Positions 18,117-26,823 of a stretch of 64,000 bases of DNA are shown piece by piece; position 1 is the first letter of the stretch; the number at the start of each line of letters is the position of its first letter. Below the pieces are notes generated by a model. It did not search any database. It saw nothing but the letters and a program-made list of their open reading frames with translations, and was not told where the DNA came from. The position numbers and the translations under genes are program-made. Origin of the DNA: Streptomyces sp. R41 (lineage in GTDB: Bacteria; Actinomycetota; Actinomycetes; Streptomycetales; Streptomycetaceae); contig NZ_CP163443.1 of assembly GCF_041053055.1 (NCBI RefSeq), positions 9,035,001 to 9,099,000 of the forward strand. The letters are read 5' to 3'.

Positions 18117-19751
18117 CTAGGCGGAATACCCCACAGTTTCCGGAGCGATTTCTTTCAGTTCTCCTCCTTCCAGGATGAGCCAGCGCGTGATCGCGAGGGA
18201 CTCCAGGAACGGCAGGTCGTGGCTGGCGACGATCAGTGCTCCCTCGTAGGACTCCAGGGCCGTCGTCAGCTGCCGGACGCTCGCCATGTCGAGGTTGTTC
18301 GTCGGCTCGTCGAGCATCAGCAGCTGCGGCGCGGGCTCGGCCAGCATCAGCGCGGCGAGTGCCGCCCGGAAGCGTTCGCCGCCGGAGAGCGTCGCGGCGC
18401 GCTGGTCGGCCTTCGCGCCCTTGAACAGGAAGCGGGCCAGGCGCGCCCTGATCCGGTTGTTGGTCGCGGCCGGCGCGAACCGGGCCACGTTCTCGGCGAC
18501 GGTCAGCTCGTCGTCGAGGACATCGAGCCGCTGCGGCAGGAAGCGCAGCGGCACATGGGCCCGCGCGTCGCCGGACACCGCGTCCAGCTCCCCGGCGATC
18601 GTGCGCAGCAGCGTGGTCTTGCCCGCGCCATTGCGCCCGATCAGCGCGATCCGTTCGGGCCCGCGCAGGTCGAATACGCCGTCCACGCGGGCGCCGTACC
18701 GCAACTCCAGGTTCTCGAGCGTGAGGACATTGCGGCCCGGCGGCACGGCCGTGTACGGCAGGTCGACACGGATCTCGTCGTCGTCCCGTACGGCCTCCAC
18801 CGCGCCGTCGAGTCGCTCCTTCGCCTCGGCGAGCCTATCCTCGTGCATGATGCGGTGCTTGCCCGCCGACTCCTGGGCCGCGCGTTTGCGCGCCCCCATG
18901 ACGATCTTCGGCTCGCGCTTCTGCTCGAACATTTTCTGGCCGTAGCGCTTGCGGCGGGCCAACTTGACCTGTGCGTCGACCAGTTCGCGCTTCTGCTTCT
19001 TCAGGTCGGCCTCGGCGACGCGCACCATGCGCTCCGCCGCCTCCTGCTCGCCGGCGAGCGCCTCCTCGTACGCGGAGAAGGTGCCGCCGTACCAGGTGAC
19101 CTCTCCGGAGCGCAGATCGGCGATCTGGTCCACCAGATCGAGGAGTTCGCGGTCGTGGCTGACCACGATCATGACTCCGGACCAGGCCTCGACGGCCGCG
19201 TACAGGCGCCGCCGCGCGAACAGGTCGAGGTTGTTGGTGGGTTCGTCCAGCAGGAGTACGTCGGGTCGGCGCAGCAGGAGCGCGGCAAGGCGCAGCAGCA
19301 CCGACTCGCCGCCCGAGACCTCACCGATGGTGCGGTCCAACTCGATGTGCCCGAGGCCGAGTTCGCCGAGCGTGGCGAGTGCCCGCTCCTCTACGTCCCA
19401 GTCGTCGCCGACGACGTCGAAGTGCTCCTCTGACACGTCACCCGCCTCGATGGCTTGCAGCGCGGCCCGGGTGGCGGCGATGCCGATCGCCTCGTCGACC
19501 CGCAGACCGGTGTCGAGTGCGACGTTCTGCGGCAGATAGCCGACCTCGCCGGCGACCCGGACCGTGCCGTCGGCCGGGGTGAGCTCCCCGGCGATCAGCT
19601 TCAGCAGGGTTGATTTTCCTGATCCGTTGACGCCGACGAGGCCGGTCCTGCCGGGGCCGAAGGCGGCCTGGAGGTCGTCGAAGACGGCGGTGCCGTCGGG
19701 CCAGGCGAAGGAGAGGGAGGCACAGGTGATGGAGGTGGGGAAGGTAGACAT
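18117..19751 (-). CDS. ABC-F family ATPase (ribosome-associated, possible antibiotic resistance)
   Basis: 544 residues with two ABC cassettes and no membrane domain. Walker A motifs are GVNGSGKST and GRNGAGKTT; signatures are VSGGE and LSGGE; Walker B motifs lead into the EPTNNLD boxes. A charged linker (AERMVRVAEADLKKQKREL and beyond) joins the cassettes. ABC-F proteins act on the ribosome, either easing translation or displacing macrolide, lincosamide or pleuromutilin antibiotics. The ATG is immediately downstream of a hairpin (19756-19808) that contains its ribosome site. This kind of leader is more typical of inducible resistance genes than of housekeeping factors. Confidence 0.92.
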   Translation of the reverse strand: MSTFPTSITCASLSFAWPDGTAVFDDLQAAFGPGRTGLVGVNGSGKSTLLKLIAGELTPADGTVRVAGEVGYLPQNVALDTGLRVDEAIGIAATRAALQAIEAGDVSEEHFDVVGDDWDVEERALATLGELGLGHIELDRTIGEVSGGESVLLRLAALLLRRPDVLLLDEPTNNLDLFARRRLYAAVEAWSGVMIVVSHDRELLDLVDQIADLRSGEVTWYGGTFSAYEEALAGEQEAAERMVRVAEADLKKQKRELVDAQVKLARRKRYGQKMFEQKREPKIVMGARKRAAQESAGKHRIMHEDRLAEAKERLDGAVEAVRDDDEIRVDLPYTAVPPGRNVLTLENLELRYGARVDGVFDLRGPERIALIGRNGAGKTTLLRTIAGELDAVSGDARAHVPLRFLPQRLDVLDDELTVAENVARFAPAATNNRIRARLARFLFKGAKADQRAATLSGGERFRAALAALMLAEPAPQLLMLDEPTNNLDMASVRQLTTALESYEGALIVASHDLPFLESLAITRWLILEGGELKEIAPETVGYSA

Positions 19752-19755
19752 CAGG

Positions 19756-19808
19756 GCCTCGCGGTTGCTGGATGCGGTCGGGGGTACGCGTTCGGGACAC
19801 CGCGAGGC
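19756..19808 (-). promoter_or_regulatory. Leader hairpin masking the ABC-F ribosome binding site
   Basis: Perfect 10-bp arms GCCTCGCGGT (19756-19765 on the plus strand) and ACCGCGAGGC (19799-19808) with a 33-nt loop. In the minus-strand mRNA the arm next to the gene carries the only plausible ribosome site (GAGG), 4-8 bases before the ATG at 19751, so the stem would block initiation. A short upstream frame starting ATG-GAT-CGT-CGT-CGC near 19821 runs through the hairpin, so a ribosome translating it would open the stem. This would be translational attenuation. Confidence 0.5.
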
Positions 19809-20082
19809 GACGACGATCCATTTCCGAGGTCAGCCGGTTCGAAGGGCAGCCAGTTCGGAGGCATGAAGAAGGCCCTGCGCCGGAGGACGGCTCGTACGCC
19901 GAGGTCGCACGCTGCGCACACGGAGGCCAGGAGGAGCTGGCTGCGTGTGACGCGGTGTCTCAGACCTCAGACGAGCAACGTCCTTCTCCAATCGACGGCA
20001 ACAGGACCGCTATGCACCGTAGGGGCGGCTCTGGAGGCTGTCAAAGGATTAACGTGACCCCCGACGACCCGAAGGAGATCCC
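19809..20082. other. Intergenic region between the ABC-F and GPP34 genes
   Basis: Divergent spacer. It must hold promoters for both neighbours, but I see no clear -35/-10 pair or further large palindrome. A short plus-strand frame starting at 19863 (MKKALRRRTARTPRSH) has no ribosome site and looks like noise. Confidence 0.5.
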
Positions 20083-20763
20083 GTGCCGAACGGCTCGCTC
20101 TCGCTGCCCGCCCGGCTCTACCTCCTGGCCTGGGACACCAGCAGGCTCAAGGTCACCGGCGCCACCCATCTCCACCACCTGGTGCGCGCCGGCGCCCTCA
20201 CCGAGCTGGCGCAGCGCGGACTGCTCATCGACGAGAACGGCATCGTCACCCCTATCGACGCCGACTCCCGCACGGGCGACGCCGTCCTCGACGGGCTTTT
20301 GGAACTCGTCGCGGAGTCCCGGCCGCGGAAGTGGAAGGCATGGGTGACGCTGCGGGCGCGCGTCACCCTGGACGCCGTACGCGCGCAGCTGGCGGCCGAG
20401 GGCTACCTCAGGGCGGAAAAGAAGCGCGTCCTCGGCCTCTTCCCCTCCGTGGAGTACGAGCTGGAGCGGGTACCCGCCGTGGACGCACTGCGCACGGACG
20501 CCCGACAGGTGCTCGAAGGCCCGCTCCCCGTCGCCGAGGTCTCCGATCGCGACGCGGCCCTCGTCGCCCTCGCCGCCGCGGCCGAACTCCGCACCCTCGC
20601 GCCGGCCAAGGATCGCAAGCTCTACAAGAACCGCCTCGAAGACCTGACCGACCGCAGCGGCGCGGCGGCGCCGGCCCTGAAGAAGGTCATCCAGGAGCTG
20701 CGCACGGCGGTGATCGTGGCGACGACGGCTGCGTCGGCCACGGGGGCGGCTGCGGGGGGTTGA
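20083..20763 (+). CDS. GPP34 (Golgi phosphoprotein 3-like) family protein
   Basis: 226 residues from GTG 20083 with AAGGAGA 4 bases upstream. The opening SLPARLYLLAWDTSRLKVTG and the DRDAALVALAAAAELRTLAP block are typical of the GPP34 family. Eukaryotic GOLPH3 binds phosphatidylinositol-4-phosphate on Golgi membranes; the bacterial homologues are abundant in actinomycetes and of unknown role, though membrane lipid binding is plausible. A short Ala/Gly tail ends the protein. No membrane-spanning segment. Confidence 0.88.
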   Translation: MPNGSLSLPARLYLLAWDTSRLKVTGATHLHHLVRAGALTELAQRGLLIDENGIVTPIDADSRTGDAVLDGLLELVAESRPRKWKAWVTLRARVTLDAVRAQLAAEGYLRAEKKRVLGLFPSVEYELERVPAVDALRTDARQVLEGPLPVAEVSDRDAALVALAAAAELRTLAPAKDRKLYKNRLEDLTDRSGAAAPALKKVIQELRTAVIVATTAASATGAAAGG

Positions 20764-21116
20764 GGGGGGCACGGCAAGTGGCCGCGTGCCGACGGCGTCG
20801 GGGTGTACTCGTGGGCACGCACGCGCCTGCGAGTCCTTGCCACCGGGCGCATCCGCGCTCGCGCTCCCGGTGCGCGAGCCAACGCCGACGCCACCGCAAG
20901 GCGCCCTCACGCCGGCGTCACCGCAAGGCGCCCTCACGCCCGCGCTTCTGGTGCGGGCGCACCACCACCGCGGGCGCTTCTGCCCGCACGAGCTTCCCGC
21001 GCACTCTCCCGGCAACTCAACCTGGCCAAATCTCGCCCATCCCCCCCTTCCGCCGCCCCACGTACACGTCGTTTTCCTGCCAGCCCCCAACCCCGCCCCA
21101 TGCTTGGCTCATCCCC
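20764..21116. other. 353-bp intergenic region with a 21-bp direct repeat
   Basis: No supported gene. A 21-bp direct repeat beginning ACCGCAAGGCGCC lies at 20893-20913 and 20920-20940, spaced 27 bp, and includes the self-complementary GGCGCC core. The 3' part (20990-21110) is C-rich and pyrimidine-skewed on the plus strand. The promoter of the downstream PEP mutase-like gene should lie here but is not obvious. Confidence 0.5.
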
Positions 21117-21977
21117 ATGACGAACCCCAATTCCCTCCGCACGGACCCGAGTTCCCTGCGTGAAACCGCCCTCGCCTTTCGTGCGCTGCACGTGCCCGGT
21201 CGGCCTCTCGTCCTGCCGAATGTGTGGGACGCGGTGAGTGCCCGGATCGTCGAGGGGGCGGGCGCGGGGGCGGTGGCGACGACCAGTGCGGGGCTCGCTT
21301 GGGGGTTGGGGGTGGCGGACGGGGACCGGCTGGACAGGGACGGGGCTCTCGGCGCGGTCGGGCGGATCGCCGCGGTGGTCCGGGTGCCGGTGAGCGCGGA
21401 CATCGAGAGTGGCTATGCGCGGGACGCCCAAGGCGTCGCGGACACGATCCGCGCGGTGCTCGCGGCGGGTGCCGTGGGCGTGAACATCGAGGACGCTCTC
21501 TACGACGCCGCGGGTGGTGCTCGGCTGCGCCCGATCGCCGAGCAGGCGGAGCGCATCGCGGCGGCCCGCGCGGCCGCCGACGCGGCCGGGGTAGCGCTGT
21601 ACGTCAACGCCCGCATCGACACCTGTCTGCGGGGCGCCGGCAAGATCGGGGAAACCCTGGAGCGGGCCGCCGCCTTCCTCGCCGCCGGAGCCGACGGTGT
21701 CTTCGTACCCGGAGCCGTCGATCCGGTGACCGTCAAGACACTCGTCGAGGGCGTCGAAGGCCCGCTGAACGTGATGGTGGGCCCCGGCGCGCCGTCCGTC
21801 GCCGAGCTGGCCGCCCTCGGAGTCGCCCGGATCAGCGCGGGTTCGGGCATCGCGCAGGCCGCGCACGCCGTGGTCCGCCGGGCCGCGCGGGAGCTGCTGG
21901 ACGCGGGGACCTACGACTCGCTGACCGACGGGCTCGACTACGCCGAGCTCAACACCCTGATGGGCAGGAGCGGCTGA
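21117..21977 (+). CDS. Isocitrate lyase / PEP mutase superfamily enzyme
   Basis: 286 residues from ATG 21117. The TIM-barrel family motifs are present: LPNVWDAVSARIVE, the substrate-binding AVATTSAGLAWGLG, ADIESGYA with metal-binding acidic residues, and VNIEDALYD. The family includes methylisocitrate lyase, PEP mutase and oxaloacetate decarboxylase. The lyase KKCGH signature is absent, so it is more likely a carboxyvinyl-phosphonate/PEP mutase-like enzyme that cleaves or forms C-C or C-P bonds. Substrate unknown; no phosphonate genes nearby. Confidence 0.88.
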   Translation: MTNPNSLRTDPSSLRETALAFRALHVPGRPLVLPNVWDAVSARIVEGAGAGAVATTSAGLAWGLGVADGDRLDRDGALGAVGRIAAVVRVPVSADIESGYARDAQGVADTIRAVLAAGAVGVNIEDALYDAAGGARLRPIAEQAERIAAARAAADAAGVALYVNARIDTCLRGAGKIGETLERAAAFLAAGADGVFVPGAVDPVTVKTLVEGVEGPLNVMVGPGAPSVAELAALGVARISAGSGIAQAAHAVVRRAARELLDAGTYDSLTDGLDYAELNTLMGRSG

Positions 21978-21992
21978 GGGCTGGAACCCCAC

Positions 21993-22409
21993 TCAGCAGG
22001 TGCCCCGCATGAGCTCCGCCAGGTCGTGGTCCAGGTCCACCTGCAGGTGTTCGAGCCCCACGGGCACCAATTCCGTCGTGCGCTGCAGGAACCGCCGCAC
22101 CTCGCCCGAGCGCACATGCACCACCGCGGTGCCCTCGGGAGCGTGGAACTCCACAACGGTGCGGTCGTAGCCGTACGGCCGCACCCGTACATCGCCCCAG
22201 CCCACCGACTCCTCGAGCCCCGAGGTGAGGAGCTCGCGCGCGAAGGTCCAGCAGACCTCCACGCCCTCCAGCGTGGCCGGAGCGGGGAAGGTCATACGGA
22301 CCGCGAAGGGATCGCTCCGGTCGTAGTGGAGCGTTGCGGGAATGCTCGGCATCCGCGGCGCGGCGGCGACGAGGCGGGCCTCTACGGGCTGCTCGATGAC
22401 GGTGGACAA
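21993..22409 (-). CDS. ssgD: SsgA-like sporulation and cell division regulator
   Basis: 138 residues, typical of SsgA-like proteins, which position septa and cell-wall synthesis during sporulation in Streptomyces. Family hallmarks are PATLHYDRSDPFAVRMTF, VCWTFARELLTSGL, GDVRVRPYGYDRTVVEFHAPEG and VGLEHLQVDLDHDLAELM. The frame opens far upstream, but homology starts at STVIEQPVEARLV, so TTG 22409 with GGGAG about 10 bases upstream is the chosen start. Of the S. coelicolor paralogues, I recall ssgD with this N-terminus and in this gene context; the paralogue assignment is from memory. Confidence 0.85.
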   Translation of the reverse strand: MSTVIEQPVEARLVAAAPRMPSIPATLHYDRSDPFAVRMTFPAPATLEGVEVCWTFARELLTSGLEESVGWGDVRVRPYGYDRTVVEFHAPEGTAVVHVRSGEVRRFLQRTTELVPVGLEHLQVDLDHDLAELMRGTC

Positions 22410-22544
22410 CGCCTTGCTCCCTTGTGACGGCTGGACGAACTCCGGGCGGATGAGGCCGGTCAATTGAAGAGACGAAGAAATGAGCCAATGAGTGCACCTG
22501 AAACCCGAGTGACCTCTGTCACCGCGTTCATGCACTGTGGTGAT

Positions 22545-22576
22545 CCACGCGGTGATCGGTGACCCACGCGGTGATC
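22545..22576. repeat. 13-bp direct repeat in the ssgD upstream region
   Basis: CCACGCGGTGATC occurs at 22545-22557 and 22564-22576 (19-bp period, nearly two helical turns), within the 280-bp divergent space between ssgD and the YCF48-like gene. It may be a binding site for a regulator contacting one face of the helix. No specific regulator can be named. Confidence 0.35.
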
Positions 22577-22689
22577 CATCTCTCGTCCCGTCGTCTTCGG
22601 ACAACCGAAAGGACACTCGGTCGGGGTCCCGGGGTTCCCGGAGAACGCCATCTGGACGGCACCGGGGGAGTGGGCTAGCTTCGCCCGCC

Positions 22690-23775
22690 ATGAGGGGCTT
22701 GGGGAAGACGAGACGTACGAGTCGGATGGTCACCGTGGGACTGTGCGCGGCCGCACTTGCCGCCACGCTGACGGCACCCGCGCAGGCGCACGAGGCGGCG
22801 AAGGCGCCGCACTGGGAACTCAGGAACAGCGGTACGGACGTGCGGTTCCGCGGCCTGTCGGCTGTCAGCCGGGACACGGCCTGGGTGGCCGGCTCCAAGG
22901 GCACCGTGCTGCGCACCACCGACGGCGGCGCGAACTGGCGGAACGTGTCCCCGCCCGGTGGCGCGGACCTGGAGTTCCGCGACATCGAGGCGTTCGACGC
23001 ACGGCGTGCCGTGGTCCTCGCCATCGGCGAGGGCGAGGCCTCCCGTGTCTTGCGCACGGACGACGGGGGCGCGACCTGGACGGAGTCCTTCCGCAACACC
23101 GACGCGAAGGCCTTCTACGACTGCCTCACCTTCTTCGACCGGCGCCACGGCCTGGCGATGAGCGACCCGGTGGACGGCAGGTTCCGCATCCTGTCGACCG
23201 GTGACGGCGGCCGCTCCTGGAAGGTGCTGCCCAGCGACGGGATGCCCGCGGCGCAGGACGGCGAGGCGGGCTTCGCGGCGAGCGGGCAGTGCCTGGTGAC
23301 CTCGGGGCCGCGTGATGTGTGGCTGGCCACCGGCGGGGGTGCACGCGCGCGCGTGCTGCATTCCTCGGACCGGGGACTGAACTGGACGGCAACCGACACG
23401 CCGATCCCGGCCGGCGACCCGGCGCGCGGCGTCTTCGCCCTCGCCTTCCGCGACCGCACCCACGGCCTCGCGGTCGGCGGCGACTACCGCGCCGACCAGG
23501 CCTCACCCCGGGCCGCCGCACTCAGCGCCGACGGTGGCCGCACCTGGACGCCCGCCACGCAGCCCCCGTCCGCCTACCGCTCGGGAGTGACCTGGCTCCC
23601 GCACAGCCGCACCGCAGCGCTCGCGGTCGGCCCCACCGGCACCGATCTCACGACGGACGGCGGCCGCACCTGGCGCACCGTGGACACCGGCTCGTACGAC
23701 ACCGTGGACTGCACCCCCGACCTGGGCTGCTGGGCCTCCGGTGAGAAGGGACGGGTGGCCCGCCTGGAGCGCTGA
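22690..23775 (+). CDS. Secreted YCF48 / sialidase-like beta-propeller protein
   Basis: 362 residues from ATG 22690 with a signal peptide ending PAQAHEA. Repeating blades carry the Asp-box-like TTDGGANW, TDDGGATW, TGDGGRSW, SDRGLNW, SADGGRTW and TTDGGRTW motifs, as in the photosystem II assembly factor YCF48 and BNR-repeat sialidases. The catalytic residues of sialidases are not evident, so it is probably a binding protein rather than a glycosidase. Two Cys near DTVDCTPDLGCW may form a disulfide. Exported; ligand unknown. Confidence 0.88.
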   Translation: MRGLGKTRRTSRMVTVGLCAAALAATLTAPAQAHEAAKAPHWELRNSGTDVRFRGLSAVSRDTAWVAGSKGTVLRTTDGGANWRNVSPPGGADLEFRDIEAFDARRAVVLAIGEGEASRVLRTDDGGATWTESFRNTDAKAFYDCLTFFDRRHGLAMSDPVDGRFRILSTGDGGRSWKVLPSDGMPAAQDGEAGFAASGQCLVTSGPRDVWLATGGGARARVLHSSDRGLNWTATDTPIPAGDPARGVFALAFRDRTHGLAVGGDYRADQASPRAAALSADGGRTWTPATQPPSAYRSGVTWLPHSRTAALAVGPTGTDLTTDGGRTWRTVDTGSYDTVDCTPDLGCWASGEKGRVARLER

Positions 23776-23850
23776 CCCGTGCGGTGTCCGCCCCGAAGCG
23801 GGGTACTCGGGTCGCGCAAGGCAGTGACCGCGAAAAGGAAGTGATCAGCC

Positions 23851-24177
23851 ATGCCACGCGGTTCGAGCCCCAAACGGGAACGCCAGTACGAGCACATCAA
23901 GGAGAGCGCACGCGACCGGGGAGAGAGCGAGCAGCGCGCCGAGGAGATCGCCGCGCGGACGGTGAACAAGGAGCGCGCCCGGTCTGGTGAGTCGAAGACC
24001 GCCAGCCGTACGTCCGTCGAGGACATGTCGTCCGGCAAGCGCGGCGGTCAGCGCTCGCACAAGGGCGCCCAGGGGCCCACGTATGACCAGCTGTACGAGG
24101 AGGCCAAGCGGCGGAACATCCACGGCCGCTCGGACATGAACAAGAGCGAGCTGAAGCGCGCCCTCGGCGGCAAGTGA
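23851..24177 (+). CDS. Small basic protein with C-terminal SAP/Rho_N-like motif
   Basis: 108 residues, very rich in Arg, Lys, Glu and Ser, beginning PRGSSPKRERQYEHIKESA. The C-terminus PTYDQLYEEAKRRNIHGRSDMNKSELKRALG resembles the SAP/Rho N-terminal helix-extension-helix motif that binds nucleic acid. Similar proteins are often labelled plasmid stabilization proteins in Streptomyces without direct evidence. GGAAGTGATC precedes the ATG. Confidence 0.85.
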   Translation: MPRGSSPKRERQYEHIKESARDRGESEQRAEEIAARTVNKERARSGESKTASRTSVEDMSSGKRGGQRSHKGAQGPTYDQLYEEAKRRNIHGRSDMNKSELKRALGGK

Positions 24178-24193
24178 AGCGCGGAGGTCCGGT

Positions 24194-24490
24194 TCAGCCG
24201 AGCGTCTCCCGGTACCGCTCCAGGGTGGGCGCCGTCTTGGTCGCCACGAACTCGGTGACGCGGTACAGGCACACGCCCGAGGTGACGAACGGGTCGCCCG
24301 CGGTGATCTCCTCGATCCGCGCCCGGTCCTCCGCGACGGCGAGAATCACACCGCCGTCGCGGGGGTTCTTGGGCCCGGACGCCAGGAAGACCCCCGCGGC
24401 GTACTGCTTGTCGAGCCACGTGACATGCGCTTCCAGAGCGGCGTCGACCGCTTCGAGCGGCGCGGTGTAGGTCAGCTCCAGTACGAACAT
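24194..24490 (-). CDS. YciI-like protein
   Basis: 98 residues from ATG 24490. The family motif set is present: FVLELTYTAPLEAVDAALEAHVTWL, ASGPKNPRDGGVILAV, and the DPFVTSGVCLYRVTEF segment. YciI-like proteins have a ferredoxin-like dimeric fold with a conserved His-Asp pair; some are hydrolases, most are unassigned. A TAGGAT -10 hexamer on this strand ends 7 bases before the ATG, so the mRNA is probably leaderless. Confidence 0.88.
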   Translation of the reverse strand: MFVLELTYTAPLEAVDAALEAHVTWLDKQYAAGVFLASGPKNPRDGGVILAVAEDRARIEEITAGDPFVTSGVCLYRVTEFVATKTAPTLERYRETLG

Positions 24491-24535
24491 GATCGCGATC
24501 CTATCCCTGTCCGACCGGCTCGTTCCGTAGCCGCC

Positions 24536-24541
24536 TAGGCT
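24536..24541 (+). promoter_or_regulatory. -10 element of the endonuclease V gene (leaderless)
   Basis: TAGGCT ends 9 bases before the ATG at 24551, so transcription probably starts at or next to the start codon. No ribosome site is present in that interval, which agrees with a leaderless transcript. Confidence 0.5.
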
Positions 24542-24550
24542 CTTCTCACC

Positions 24551-25252
24551 ATGACGACCGTAAGGATTCCCGCGGGCTGGCCCGCCTCCGAAGAGCAAGC
24601 CCGTGCCGTGCAGGACGAGTTGCGGGAGCGGGTGGTGCTCGACGAGCCGGGGCCGCCGCCCGGCACCGGCCGGGTGACGGGGGTCGACGTCGCCTACGAC
24701 GACGAGCGGGACATCGTCGTGGCCGCCGCCGTCGTACTCGACGCGGTCACCCTCGACGTCGTCGCCGAGGCCACCGCCGTCGGCCAGGTTTCCTTCCCGT
24801 ACGTTCCCGGGCTGCTCGCCTTCCGTGAGATCCCGACCGTCCTGGCCGCGCTCGATGCCCTGCCCTGCGCGCCCGGCCTCGTCGTCTGCGACGGCTACGG
24901 CCTGGCCCACCCGCGCCGCTTCGGCCTGGCCAGCCACCTCGGTGTGCTCACCGGGCTCCCCACGATCGGGGTCGCCAAGAACCCCTTCACCTTCTCGTAC
25001 GAGGAGCCGGGCGCCCGGCGCGGCAGCGCGTCCCCGCTCCTCGCGGACAGTCCCACGGGCACCGAGGAGGTCGGCCGCGCGCTGCGCACGCGGGACGGCG
25101 TGAAGCCCGTGTTCGTGTCGGTCGGCCACCGGGTGAACCTCGACAACGCGTGCGCGCACACACTCGCACTCACTCCGAAGTACCGCCTCCCGGAGTCCAC
25201 CCGCCGCGCGGACTCCCTCTGCAGGCGGGCTCTCCAGGAGGCAACTCCGTGA
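24551..25252 (+). CDS. nfi: Endonuclease V (deoxyinosine 3'-endonuclease)
   Basis: 233 residues, near the 223 of the E. coli enzyme. It nicks DNA one base 3' of deaminated adenine (inosine) and starts alternative excision repair. The RNase H-like active site is intact: Asp46 (GVDVAY), Glu93 (GLLAFRE) and Asp114 (VCDGYG). The wedge motif FPYVPG (82-87) and the conserved IGVAKN segment are present. Divergent from the YciI-like gene with a 60-bp spacer. Confidence 0.95.
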   Translation: MTTVRIPAGWPASEEQARAVQDELRERVVLDEPGPPPGTGRVTGVDVAYDDERDIVVAAAVVLDAVTLDVVAEATAVGQVSFPYVPGLLAFREIPTVLAALDALPCAPGLVVCDGYGLAHPRRFGLASHLGVLTGLPTIGVAKNPFTFSYEEPGARRGSASPLLADSPTGTEEVGRALRTRDGVKPVFVSVGHRVNLDNACAHTLALTPKYRLPESTRRADSLCRRALQEATP

Positions 25253-25348
25253 GGCGCCCCGCCCGTTGACTGAGTACGCCTTCTGAGTACGCGTTCTGAG
25301 TACCTGTACGGATGTGGCGGCACCCTCATGATCGGCAGGCTGTGCAGC

Positions 25349-25495
25349 ATGACGACGCACCGTGCCCCGAAGCCCGCCGCCAACCCCGCCCAGCCCGTCG
25401 AACGCGCGGTGATGGCCGCGCTGGTCCTCGCCGTGATCGCCGGACTCGCCTGGATAGGCGGGATGATCTACACGGTCACGGGATGGTCGTCCTGA
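25349..25495 (+). CDS. Small single-pass membrane protein
   Basis: 48 residues from ATG 25349 (an in-frame ATG at 25328 would add seven). A short polar N-terminus (TTHRAPKPAANPAQPVERA) leads to one transmembrane helix, VMAALVLAVIAGLAWIGGMI, and a short tail. No ribosome site is strong. Such mini membrane proteins are common in Streptomyces; the role is unknown. Three imperfect copies of GACCATCCCGAGCAG-type sequence follow the stop. Confidence 0.6.
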   Translation: MTTHRAPKPAANPAQPVERAVMAALVLAVIAGLAWIGGMIYTVTGWSS

Positions 25496-25547
25496 AGCCC
25501 GACCATCCCGAGCAGTCCGACCATCCCGAGCAGCCAGACCACGTCGA

Positions 25548-26720
25548 CTAGCGGGTGGCCGCGACGCGGAAGACGATCCCGGCCTTGCGGAGACGTTCCA
25601 TCAGCGCGTCGCCCATCGCCACCGCCGTCGTGACCTGCCCGGAGGTCTTCGGCAGGTCGTCGAAGGCGAGGGACAGCGCCGACTCCGCGAGCATCTTGGC
25701 GGTCTCGTCGTAGCCCGGGTCACCGCCCGCGACCTCGGTGAAGACGCGCCGTCCGCCGCCCTCTCCGACGAACCGCACCGAGAACCAGCTCTTCGCGCGT
25801 CGTGAGGCGCTCGGCCCGTCCCCGGGCTTGAGCCGGTCGGACAACCAGCGGCGCGCGGCCGGCAGTTGGGCCGCCGCGAAAATAGCGCCCACTGTCGCGA
25901 CCCCGCCCACGGCGAACGGCAGCCGTTCGACGGCCGCGTAGTGGCGGTAGCGGAAGTCGGGCCCGTACCGCTCCAGCGCACGCGCGGACCGCTCCACCAC
26001 CTGAGCGTCGATCGTGGGCAGCGGCAGCGCCCACGCACCGACCTCCTTGGCGAACCGCGGAGCGCTCAGCGGCGCCTCCGCGCGCCGCGTCATCAGCCGC
26101 GGCTCATGGCGTTTGCGGTCCCGCGCCGCGGCGAGCATGTGCCGCCCGCGCGCGAACTGGTTGAGCGCCGAGGCGAAGGTGCCGCCCGAGAACATCGCCT
26201 GGGTGCGGACGAATCCGTCGACCCTGAGCGGTACGCCCTCGGGAAGCTGTCGCACGGTGAAGTACGCGCCCAGGTCGTGCGGGATGGAGTCGAAGCCGCA
26301 GGCGTGCACCAGCCGCGCCCCCGTCTCCCGCGCGCGTGCGTCGTGCCGGACGTACATCAGGTCCACGAACTCGGGCTCACCGGTGAGGTCGACGTAGTCG
26401 GTGCCGGCGTCCGCGCAGGCGGCCACCAGCTCCTCGCCGTAGGTGACGTACGGCCCGACCGTCGTGGCCACCACCCGTGCGTGCCGGGCGAGTTCGTGCA
26501 GCGACTCCGGATCGGCGACATCCGCCTGGAGTACACCGGGGGCGCCGGCCAACCGCTCCCGCAGCCGCTCCAGCTTCTGTGCGCTGCGCCCCGCGATCGC
26601 CCAGCGCAGCCCCTGGGGCGCATGCGCGGCGAGGTACTCCGCGGTGAGTTCCCCGACGAACCCCGTGGCTCCGAAAAGCACGATGTCGTACGCGCGATCC
26701 GTCCCGTTCAGCCTGCTCAT
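25548..26720 (-). CDS. Saccharopine dehydrogenase-like (trans-acting enoyl reductase type) protein
   Basis: 390 residues. The N-terminal Rossmann motif YDIVLFGATGFVGELTAEYLA and the following CADAGTDYVDLTGEPEF and ACGFDSIPHDLGAY motifs define the saccharopine-dehydrogenase NADP-binding family. Actinobacterial members of this size resemble the mycobacterial trans-acting enoyl reductases that act on lipid intermediates, so lipid metabolism is more likely than lysine metabolism. The C-terminal part contains a hydrophobic stretch (LPFAVGGVATVGAIFAAAQL) that may attach it to the membrane. Confidence 0.88.
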   Translation of the reverse strand: MSRLNGTDRAYDIVLFGATGFVGELTAEYLAAHAPQGLRWAIAGRSAQKLERLRERLAGAPGVLQADVADPESLHELARHARVVATTVGPYVTYGEELVAACADAGTDYVDLTGEPEFVDLMYVRHDARARETGARLVHACGFDSIPHDLGAYFTVRQLPEGVPLRVDGFVRTQAMFSGGTFASALNQFARGRHMLAAARDRKRHEPRLMTRRAEAPLSAPRFAKEVGAWALPLPTIDAQVVERSARALERYGPDFRYRHYAAVERLPFAVGGVATVGAIFAAAQLPAARRWLSDRLKPGDGPSASRRAKSWFSVRFVGEGGGRRVFTEVAGGDPGYDETAKMLAESALSLAFDDLPKTSGQVTTAVAMGDALMERLRKAGIVFRVAATR

Positions 26721-26823
26721 GACACCTCTCAGCCGTTGCGCGAAGCGCCGTTATCGGTGGCTGAGGCTAGCGTGAGGTACGAGCAGCCGAACGACGAGGT
26801 CGGACGAAGAGGTCGGAGGAGCC

